The notes under the pieces: generated by a model
Seen by the model: the letters and a program-made list of their open reading frames with translations, nothing else
Database searches by the model: none
Told to the model about the DNA's origin: nothing
Made by a program: the position numbers and the translations under genes
NCBI GenBank assembly: GCA_022571535.1
Contig: JACZXR010000121.1
Location: 1 to 6,891 of the forward strand
DNA: 6,891 bases
From: Deltaproteobacteria bacterium
GTDB lineage: Bacteria > Desulfobacterota > Binatia > UBA9968 > CAXXLF01
Direction of reading: 5' to 3'
Shown here: positions 1 through 4,633 of the stretch, piece after piece
Position numbering within the stretch: position 1 is the stretch's first letter
How the letters are laid out: the number at the start of each line of letters is the position of its first letter

Positions 1-201
1 CATCTCAGGCATCAGGATGTCGAGAAGAATAAGGTCCGGCTTTTGTTTTTCTAAGCCAGCAAGGGCCTGCGAGCCGCTGTAGGCGCACATGACGTTAAAT
101 TCTCTCTGTTCCAATCTAGCGCGGAGAGGGGCAACTAGATCTGGGTCATCGTCTACCACCATGATGGTGCTTTTGGTTGCTTGGAAAAGCGAATCTGTCA
201 T
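1..201 (-). CDS. Response regulator receiver domain (CheY-like), N-terminal part, runs off the left edge
   Basis: The first 67 residues of a two-component response regulator are visible; the rest lies outside the window. The ATG (complement of 199-201) is preceded by a purine-rich GAGGGGGG Shine-Dalgarno-like stretch about 8 nt upstream, which supports this start. The receiver fold is clear. A hydrophobic strand IMVVDDDPD at residues 13-21 supplies the acidic pocket (D17, D18). The phosphoacceptor is the Asp in LILLDILMPEM (D61), at the usual end of strand beta-3, and the MP after it is the conserved bend. Receivers of this family are phosphorylated on that Asp by a sensor histidine kinase and change the activity of a C-terminal output domain or a partner. 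The output domain is not visible, so the regulated process is unknown and a single-domain receiver is possible. No partner kinase gene is in the window. Confidence 0.93.
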   Translation of the reverse strand, partial: MTDSLFQATKSTIMVVDDDPDLVAPLRARLEQREFNVMCAYSGSQALAGLEKQKPDLILLDILMPEM

Positions 202-649
202 CTATTTGCCCCCCTCAAAGTGACAAAGCCAAAAACGTGCCAACTTGAATTAGGCTCGGTGATGGTACAACTAGTTGTAAATTTATCAGTTTCCAAAGCG
301 AATGAAGGATCAGGATCCTTCTTGGGCCGACGGGATGACAAAAAAGGACAAGACGTGGTCAATTTTGCACAAAGCTATCTCTAATTGACAATAGGGAAAA
401 ATATACAAGCAAGGGCCTGGTTGGTCTTTACCCTTGCCTCCGTATTCGCCTTTGTCTTCAGCCACGGGAGGAGAGGGAATTGCCGTCAGTTGGTGTTTCA
501 GGGCGGAAGGCGATATTAGACAAAATAGCCCTACTGTCCAATTTGGGGCAAGGGTGACCCAGTTGGTATCGTGGCGGGTTACAACCTAAAGCCTGGATAT
601 ACTGACGAAAGCTGCAGTGTTTGCGGGTTTTTAAGAGTTTGGATTTTCC
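202..649. other. Gene-poor intergenic stretch
   Basis: No convincing gene was found here on either strand. The open frames are short, lack ribosome binding sites and show no recognisable protein motifs; one of 67 codons (181-384, plus) overlaps the response regulator start antisense. Apart from the 14-bp palindrome, a lone ATATACTGAC at 597-606 anticipates the motif cluster further right. No tRNA-like T-loop sequence was seen. Confidence 0.5.
266..279. promoter_or_regulatory. Perfect 14-bp palindrome upstream of the response regulator
   Basis: The sequence TACAACTAGTTGTA is its own reverse complement over 14 bases with no spacer. It lies about 65 bp upstream of the response regulator start, where an operator for a dimeric regulator could sit. 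No second copy was seen nearby and no good -10/-35 pair was found around it, so an operator role is a guess from position and symmetry. Confidence 0.3.
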
Positions 650-678
650 TTGCTAAGTTATCGGAATCGCATTAAAAT
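650..678 (+). promoter_or_regulatory. Candidate sigma70-type promoter of the DUF4258/DUF2283 unit
   Basis: A -35 hexamer TTGCTA (650-655, 4/6 to consensus) and a -10 hexamer TAAAAT (673-678, 5/6) are separated by 17 bp. Transcription would start around 685, at the edge of the TACTGAC repeat cluster, so a protein bound there could block the promoter. The match is good but found by eye; no start site is known. Confidence 0.45.
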
Positions 679-686
679 CGCTCGAA

Positions 687-751
687 ATACTGACAGGTCA
701 GTCAACGTAATATACTGACATAGGCCCGTAATATGCTGACCAGCATATTAC
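687..751. repeat. Cluster of TACTGAC-type repeats ending in a 24-bp palindrome; operator-like
   Basis: The motif ATACTGAC occurs at 687-694 and 712-719, with a variant ATGCTGAC at 733-740. The longer forms GTAATATACTGAC (707-719) and GTAATATGCTGAC (728-740) match at 12 of 13 bases and are 21 bp apart, two helical turns. The first copy is inside an inverted repeat ACTGAC-AG-GTCAGT (689-702). The last is the left arm of a palindrome at 728-751, GTAATATGCTG-AC-CAGCATATTAC, with perfect 11-bp arms. Another copy is at 597-606. The position just downstream of the candidate promoter and ahead of the gene pair suggests operators for an autoregulator. An old transposon end with repeated transposase sites is the alternative; no transposase gene is nearby. 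Confidence 0.55.
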
Positions 752-798
752 TAGTTAGCCACAAGCACGAAGCGACAGATTAGTAGTGTCGACCGATT

Positions 799-812
799 AG
801 GGGTAACTTATG
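799..812 (+). promoter_or_regulatory. Ribosome binding site and probable original ATG of the DUF4258 gene
   Basis: AGGGG at 799-803 is followed after 6 nt by ATG at 810-812, a well-formed initiation site. The frame opened here begins MKDDAGLRG and then leaves the DUF4258 frame. Adding one G in the following G-run restores a continuous reading into WNWDLELS. This is why 810 is proposed as the ancestral start. Confidence 0.45.
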
Positions 813-865
813 AAAGATGACGCTGGCCTGAGGGGTGGAACTGGGATCTCGAACTCAGCCCACAC

Positions 866-1075
866 TTGCTCAAGCGCATGGAGGATCGGCGGTTCAATGA
901 GGTCGACCTGAAAGTAATGCTCGAACGTGCACGGTCACACCGGCGGGACGTTGTTGAAGGACGCTGGGTGATCGAGACCCGACATCGCCGCCATCCATGG
1001 GAGGTCATTGTCGAGCCGGACATGGGGAACAAGCTTTTAGTCGTCGTGATCGCATATCCCGTGTGGGACGAGTGA
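866..1075 (+). CDS. DUF4258 family protein (toxin-like), 5' end probably frameshifted
   Basis: This small basic protein resembles the DUF4258 family, whose members often sit beside a DUF2283 gene or an antitoxin and are regarded as RelE/BrnT-like toxin candidates; activity here is unproven. Family-like features are the charged start KRMEDRRFNEVDL (residues 3-15), the core RWVIETRHRRHPWEVIVEPD (33-52) and the final strand LLVVVIAYPV. The TTG at 866 is only the first possible start in this frame. It has no ribosome binding site, and the family-like segment WNWDLELSPH continues upstream of it in the same frame to a stop at 818-820. A better start, ATG at 810 with AGGGG 6 nt upstream, lies in another frame. 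One extra G in the run at 832-835 would join the two and give a protein of about 88 residues. The gene is therefore probably broken at its start, or the sequence has a one-base error. DUF2283 follows after 1 bp. Confidence 0.68.
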   Translation: MLKRMEDRRFNEVDLKVMLERARSHRRDVVEGRWVIETRHRRHPWEVIVEPDMGNKLLVVVIAYPVWDE

Positions 1076-1076
1076 G

Positions 1077-1346
1077 ATGAAACAACCGTATCTTGAGGTG
1101 ACCTTCCGTCAAGGCCGGGCAATCGCTGCGTATCTTTACCTCCCATGCCGGCCTGGTGAGAAGAGCTTTCGGAGCACTAAGGCGGATCCTGGGTTGGTGA
1201 TTGATTTCAATCGAAGCAGCAAGCCAATCGGCATCGAGATCACGGCTCCTGATAAGGTAACGGCCGCAGCGCTGAATCGAGTGCTTCGCGACCTGGGATT
1301 GCCGCCCGTAAAGCGCCTTGACCTGATGCCGCTCCGGGCAGCATAG
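1077..1346 (+). CDS. DUF2283 family protein (antitoxin-like partner of DUF4258)
   Basis: The 89-residue protein matches the DUF2283 pattern: an N-terminal strand YLEVTFRQGRAIAAYLYLP, a central GLVIDFNRSSKPIGIEI in which an acidic strand leads to the family's G-I-E-I strand, and then a short helix (residues about 60-75). DUF2283 proteins are small, of unknown biochemistry, and often encoded directly after a DUF4258 gene in an arrangement like a type II toxin-antitoxin pair. Only one base separates this ATG from the upstream stop (TGA-G-ATG), so translational coupling is likely; no strong Shine-Dalgarno is present. If the DUF4258 frame is broken upstream, coupling could be lost. The assignment to the family is fairly sure; the antitoxin role is inference from gene order. 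Confidence 0.8.
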   Translation: MKQPYLEVTFRQGRAIAAYLYLPCRPGEKSFRSTKADPGLVIDFNRSSKPIGIEITAPDKVTAAALNRVLRDLGLPPVKRLDLMPLRAA

Positions 1347-1366
1347 GAGGCACTTTGGCTAACCAC

Positions 1367-1420
1367 TGGATGGACGCGGACCGGGGGAACCGCTGCGCGT
1401 TCCCCGCGGTCGGTCATCCA
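1367..1420 (+). terminator. GC-rich nested hairpin downstream of the DUF4258/DUF2283 pair
   Basis: The inner stem is GGGGAAC (1384-1390) with GTTCCCC (1399-1405) around an 8-nt loop. Next come GACC and GGTC, and the outer arms are TGGATG (1367-1372) with CATCCA (1415-1420). It starts 20 bp after the DUF2283 stop. No U-run follows, so it is not a classic intrinsic terminator. It could stabilise the mRNA 3' end, be a repetitive extragenic palindrome or be a small structured RNA. Confidence 0.45.
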
Positions 1421-1485
1421 GATCGTTATGCTGAATAACTGCTCTGTCCAATTCGAGTATGTATAGTTTGGAAACTTTTTTCTAA

Positions 1486-1629
1486 TTAAAAAACCAACTC
1501 TAGGTTAGGGAATAGCTTGCGCCCTAAATCATCGATCTCCTTCTGCAACTGCTCGATCTTGGCATAATACTGCCGCACCTTCTCAATAATATCCTCGCGT
1601 AGGACCACTCCGCTGTCGTATCCGCTCCA
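1486..1629 (-). pseudogene. C-terminal fragment of an unrecognised protein (copy 1)
   Basis: On the minus strand a 47-codon open segment runs from just after an in-frame TGA (1630-1632) to a TAA at 1486-1488. It has no start codon with a ribosome binding site. The peptide looks like real protein: SGVVLREDIIEKVRQYYAK, then a heptad-like helix IEQLQKEIDDLGRKLFP and the end NLELVF. The helix could form a coiled coil. A related peptide occurs about 180 bp to the right on the same strand. I do not recognise the family. It is best read as the tail of a decayed gene. Confidence 0.4.
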
Positions 1630-1722
1630 TCAAACGTTCCCGCAGCGTCACCGTCTACCACGCGACACTCGAAGAGGTTTACGACTGCATCGTCAAGGTC
1701 CTGAAGGACAAATCGAGCTAAC
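1612..1722 (+). pseudogene. Possible C-terminal protein remnant on the plus strand
   Basis: A plus-strand frame ending at TAA 1720-1722 reads SIKRSRSVTVYHATLEEVYD and then CIVKVLKDKSS. It has a protein-like mix of charged and hydrophobic residues and an amphipathic helix, but no start codon or ribosome binding site. It lies between the two minus-strand fragments. It may be the tail of another decayed gene or a chance open frame. Confidence 0.2.
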
Positions 1723-1797
1723 CCTGTGATCATCCTTCTCGAGCTGCCGGATCCGCGCCAGGATATCCTTTCTTAGCACCGCTCCGGATATTTCAGG
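1693..1797 (-). pseudogene. Second fragment related to the 1486-1629 C-terminal module (copy 2)
   Basis: The minus-strand reading from 1797 gives PEISGAVLRKDILARIRQLE and then KDDHR, before losing similarity and meeting a stop at 1693-1695. SGAVLRKDILARIRQ lines up with SGVVLREDIIEKVRQ of copy 1, with S-G-x-V-L-R-x-D-I and the following basic helix retained. The DNA is alike too: ATATCCT..., TAG.ACC.CTCCG in both. No start site is present and the copy is shorter, so it looks like a decayed paralogue or tandem duplication. Confidence 0.35.
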
Positions 1798-2100
1798 CGC
1801 CACGGACGGGCGCCACGAGGGGGGATCGTCCTGTTGTCTCCTTTGACCGTCCTCGCATTCGAGGAACCGAATAGATATAAAGAAAGGAAGCTATTCTGTG
1901 CCGCTGGAGGGCCTTTCGACTGGCTCTCCGGATTAACTTGGACGCCCGGTTCGATAGCCCCGGATGTAGCCCAGAGAGCTCTTGAAATTTGTGTCGGACA
2001 TGGCTCTCCGGATACGGTGATGCTCCGGAAACCCGTGTCGGATACGGGTGTCAAACCTTTTCGTTCTCGGGGATGAACTTTAGTACGACTCTGTTAGAGC
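1796..2100. repeat. Gene-free stretch with short direct and inverted repeats
   Basis: GGCGCCACG is repeated at 1796-1804 and 1809-1817. TGGCTCTCCGGAT occurs exactly at 1921-1933 and 2001-2013, 80 bp apart. CTCCGGA appears at 1782, 1926, 2006 and 2023. GTGTCGGA occurs at 1991 and 2035, the second inside a small hairpin CCCGT-N7-ACGGG (2033-2049). Open frames on both strands here (1834-2076 plus, 1773-2054 minus) have no ribosome binding site or family features. This looks like a dispersed intergenic repeat or degenerated DNA in front of the TerB gene. Confidence 0.4.
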
Positions 2101-2105
2101 AACGT

Positions 2106-2112
2106 AGGAGGG
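2106..2112 (+). promoter_or_regulatory. Shine-Dalgarno that fixes the TerB-like gene start
   Basis: AGGAGGG lies 10 nt upstream of ATG 2123 and only 1 nt upstream of the alternative in-frame TTG 2114. It therefore points to the ATG and a 300-residue product. Confidence 0.75.
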
Positions 2113-2122
2113 TTTGGACGTT

Positions 2123-3025
2123 ATGGCTTTGCCGATGCAAGTGGAATTTTTGAAGGTTTTGGCATGTGTCGCCTGGGCGGACGAGGAGGTCACGAACGCG
2201 GAGTTGAACTTCATCAAGCAGTTTGTGCGGCGGTTTGACTTGAGTGGAGATGAATGGATGCAGGTGGAGTTATATCTCTCTGAAAGGGTTGATGCGGAGG
2301 AGATGAAGCAGGTCACGCGGCGTTTCTTTTCGCGAGTTCACAGGTCCAAGGAACGGCGGATGCTTGTGGATGCCGTAGAGAATCTTCTAAGGGCCGATGA
2401 GAGCTTGACAGATACAGAGCAGGAGTGGCTGCGGGACCTGCAGGAGGTCGTATCAGGGGCCAAAAAGACGGTATTTTTCCTGGATGGATTAAAGAGCCTT
2501 CTCAGGATTGGCGGGGAAAATCAGAAGGGGACCGACGAGGGGCGTGATGCGGATCTTCACGATTTTATTCATAATCGAGTTCTGTTCAAGTTGCGCCGCA
2601 GGCTTGGTTCCGAGCGGCTGGAGGAGTGCGGAACGCCCGCAAAGTTGAAGAAGCTGACTCTCAGTGCCGCGCTGCTGGGTCGGGTGGGCTACGTGGACAA
2701 TGAGTTTCTACCTCAAGAAGAAGCGTTCATGAAGAAGGTGCTCAGTGAAACATGGGGAGCCTCTCCACCTGTGGCCGAAGTGATCACCGAGATCGCCATA
2801 GAGACGGTGCGCCACGGAGTGGACCTGCATCGGCTGGTTAAAGAGGTCAAAGAGACCATGTCCAAACCGGAGAAGAAAAACTTACTTGAAGGTATCTTTG
2901 CACTGGCCATGGCCGAGGGTAGGATGTCGAACGAGGAGGTTGAGGAAATCAGGAAGATTGCTTACATGCTGGATTTCTCCCACAAGCAGTTTATCGATGC
3001 CAAGCTGAAGATCCTAAAGCCGTAA
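2123..3025 (+). CDS. Tandem TerB-like domain protein
   Basis: The 300-residue all-helical protein carries two TerB-like units. TerB domains are helical bundles with acidic loops that can hold metal ions. They occur in tellurite/stress (Ter) proteins and as sensors or scaffolds in other systems, and their exact role is unsettled. Four loops of the type (A/V)-(D/E)-x-x-x-x-x-x-E are visible: ADEEVTNAE (19-27), ADESLTDTE (91-99), VDNEFLPQE (191-199) and AEGRMSNEE (264-272). The first two bracket an N-terminal unit (about 5-115) and the last two a C-terminal unit (about 175-298), joined by a charged linker (about 125-170). No signal peptide or membrane segment is seen, so it is probably cytoplasmic. 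ATG 2123 was chosen because AGGAGGG (2106-2112) is 10 nt upstream; a TTG at 2114 would be 1 nt from it. No other ter gene is nearby, and it converges with the nuclease gene. Confidence 0.85.
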   Translation: MALPMQVEFLKVLACVAWADEEVTNAELNFIKQFVRRFDLSGDEWMQVELYLSERVDAEEMKQVTRRFFSRVHRSKERRMLVDAVENLLRADESLTDTEQEWLRDLQEVVSGAKKTVFFLDGLKSLLRIGGENQKGTDEGRDADLHDFIHNRVLFKLRRRLGSERLEECGTPAKLKKLTLSAALLGRVGYVDNEFLPQEEAFMKKVLSETWGASPPVAEVITEIAIETVRHGVDLHRLVKEVKETMSKPEKKNLLEGIFALAMAEGRMSNEEVEEIRKIAYMLDFSHKQFIDAKLKILKP

Positions 3026-3048
3026 ATTGTCATTGATCAATCGTCAAT
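3026..3048. other. AT-rich imperfect palindrome between convergent genes
   Basis: ATTGATCAAT (3032-3041) is a perfect 10-bp palindrome flanked by ATTGTC and a TCAAT, giving a near-symmetric 23-bp element directly after the TerB-like stop. It is too AT-rich for a strong terminator, and no U-run follows. It might act as a weak bidirectional end or a protein site. Confidence 0.25.
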
Positions 3049-3080
3049 CGCGCAATGGATCAGCCAGATATATGAACGAG

Positions 3081-3125
3081 ACAGACCAAACAGACCAGAT
3101 AGACGAAATAGACCAGACAGACGAG
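3081..3125. repeat. Five-copy 9-bp tandem repeat, consensus AYAGACSAR
   Basis: Five consecutive units read ACAGACCAA, ACAGACCAG, ATAGACGAA, ATAGACCAG and ACAGACGAG. The array ends exactly at base 3125, next to the stop codon of the minus-strand nuclease gene (3126-3128). It fills the gap between two convergent genes. Units differ at three positions only (C/T, C/G, A/G). A plus-strand frame through it would encode TDQ-TDQ-IDE-IDQ-TDE, but that frame overlaps the nuclease gene and is not believed. Confidence 0.8.
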
Positions 3126-4631
3126 CTAACTGCCCAGCCGTTTTGTGAGTTCCTGGTCAATGTGCCACATGGAGACACAGTCATCCTCGTTGTAGAGGAT
3201 CGCCTTGTTGATTGTGGATTTTTCCCCGTCGTCCAAGTAGTCCCAGTAGCAGACCATGGATTCAAAGGCGCCGAAACTTTCCTGCCGCCAGCGAAACCCC
3301 AGGGCAGGGGCCACGGATTTTAGCGAGAAGGTAGGCACAGGCAGGTAAACGGCCGACTGGATGATTTGCTTGAGGTCCACACACGATGAGATCAGTTTGC
3401 GCAGCCCTCCCTCCAGGGTCGGCCAGCGTTGGATGACCTTCGTCATCTGTCCGATCTCAAAATTGGTCCAGTGGTAGAGACACGCGTTCTCCGCATCGCC
3501 GACATAATCAAGGAACTCTTCAAAGATCCTGCCCTCGTCCTGTGCACCGCGCGCAAGGAATTTGACAAACTGATCGCGCTTCGCATCCCAGCATCCGATG
3601 AGGTAGACATGGGGGGGCTCTGTGGGATGCACCTCGTCTGAGGTCTCAAAATCAAAGTAGAGGAGCCGCCTGGCACGGGGAACGGTCAGACGTCGTCCCG
3701 GTTTTGCAATGGGAAGTCTTGTCTTGTAGGCCTGCGCACCATAGTAGGCCGTAGCCCCGTGTGCCTCTCCGAGGACCTCGCAGACCTCCTCCAGGCGGAG
3801 GTTCCAAAGCTGGTCGACTCTATCTATCCCCGCCTGACGCAGTTTTTCCCGTTCCCTTGCGCCTACTCCGGCCAAGAGGACAAGATTGTTTCTTGTCTCT
3901 ACCAGCTTGTTTCCGTATACCCGCCAGGGAGATTTTGTGGCGTTGGGTGGTCGTCTGGGCTCGGGAACCCACTGGCCGCCACGCAGGCTCTTCCACTTTG
4001 ATATGGCCTCGTCAAGCTGCCTTTCCCCGTCGTAGAAGGAAACCCTCGTATCTGTTGTCCTGAGGGCAACGGTCAGCCCTTCGGGGGTGTATCCCTGGAT
4101 CCGTCCGAGCATCCTGTTGTAAATGCCCGCCTGCAGGACGTGGTAGTCGCGCAGAGACTTGGACCATTTTATCTCGACCACGGTGTAGTGGTAGGCGCCG
4201 AGATAAGAACCGCAGGTGTTGTCGCGAATGAGGAGATCGGCCCTCCCGTAGCTTTCTCCCTCCAGGTCCCATAGCTGAGGTTGGCAAATTGCAGGGGGGC
4301 CCTCCAGCATCACCTGCAGGGTGTTTTTGAGCGCCACAAAGCCAAAGGCCGGTTCAATCCTCACTGCATCTGGGAAGTGCTTACGTATCCAGGCCTCCTC
4401 GTGATCTGATCCTCTTTGCCACAGGATCCGATCATAACGGCTGGTCTCGTCCACGGCCTCAGATCGCGGGGCATGGTACTCGCACCAAACCCAGAAAGGA
4501 TCGTGCAGAACCTGATAAACCAGCGAGGGCCGAAATAGGGTGGTCCGGTTAAACTTCTGGCCGCCGGTGGCCCGCTCGATGAGGTCCTGAAGGGTCGGCT
4601 TTCTACAACCTGGGCCTTCGGGAAAGGGCAA
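3126..4631 (-). CDS. TM0106-type RecB-like nuclease with helix-hairpin-helix and DEDD exonuclease-like domain
   Basis: This 501-residue protein has the layout of TM0106-type RecB-family putative nucleases. The N-terminal PD-(D/E)XK domain shows HEE (77-79), the catalytic Asp in GRADLLI (D132), VVEIKWS with the E-x-K pair (E153, K155) and the QAGIYNRML motif (Q167, Y171). A helix-hairpin-helix-like DNA-binding segment, LLAGVGAREREKLRQAGI, is at 252-269. The C-terminal RNase H-like 3'-5' exonuclease domain has LYFDFET (D327, E329), YHWTNFE (386-392) and YNEDDC (480-485). Cas4-like four-cysteine Fe-S ligands were not seen; C50 stands alone. Such proteins are thought to act on DNA in repair or defence, but their substrates are not known. 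The likely start is TTG at 4631, 2 nt after the amidohydrolase stop, with no good ribosome binding site. Translation is probably coupled; the next in-frame Met is residue 108. Confidence 0.9.
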   Translation of the reverse strand: MPFPEGPGCRKPTLQDLIERATGGQKFNRTTLFRPSLVYQVLHDPFWVWCEYHAPRSEAVDETSRYDRILWQRGSDHEEAWIRKHFPDAVRIEPAFGFVALKNTLQVMLEGPPAICQPQLWDLEGESYGRADLLIRDNTCGSYLGAYHYTVVEIKWSKSLRDYHVLQAGIYNRMLGRIQGYTPEGLTVALRTTDTRVSFYDGERQLDEAISKWKSLRGGQWVPEPRRPPNATKSPWRVYGNKLVETRNNLVLLAGVGAREREKLRQAGIDRVDQLWNLRLEEVCEVLGEAHGATAYYGAQAYKTRLPIAKPGRRLTVPRARRLLYFDFETSDEVHPTEPPHVYLIGCWDAKRDQFVKFLARGAQDEGRIFEEFLDYVGDAENACLYHWTNFEIGQMTKVIQRWPTLEGGLRKLISSCVDLKQIIQSAVYLPVPTFSLKSVAPALGFRWRQESFGAFESMVCYWDYLDDGEKSTINKAILYNEDDCVSMWHIDQELTKRLGS

Positions 4632-4633
4632 CT

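Noticed and set aside
181..384. Plus-strand open frame of 67 codons
   Set aside because: It overlaps the start of the response regulator antisense, begins with TTG without a ribosome binding site and shows no family features.
1367..1420. Possible CRISPR repeat, because GTTCCCCGCGG resembles type I-E repeats
   Set aside because: Only one copy is present, with no spacers and no cas genes in the window, so it is treated as a plain hairpin.
533..1452. CTGTCCAATT at 535-544 and 1443-1452 as flanking direct repeats of an insertion that carries the DUF4258/DUF2283 pair
   Set aside because: A 10-bp match is expected by chance many times in a window of this size, and the flanks do not extend the match.
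1474..1495. T-run and A-run (TTTTTT, AAAAAA) as an intrinsic terminator
   Set aside because: There is no GC-rich stem next to the runs; the A-run is part of a stop-codon region of a gene fragment.
1524..1733. Minus-strand 69-codon frame
   Set aside because: It is out of frame with the more protein-like fragments on the same strand (1486-1629 and 1735-1797).
1834..2076. Plus-strand 80-codon frame (and the opposite 93-codon frame at 1773-2054)
   Set aside because: Both lie in repeat-rich DNA, lack ribosome binding sites and have no recognisable domain.
3027..3323. Plus-strand 98-codon frame through the 9-bp repeats
   Set aside because: Two thirds of it lies antisense to the well-supported nuclease gene; the acidic stretch is just the translated repeat.
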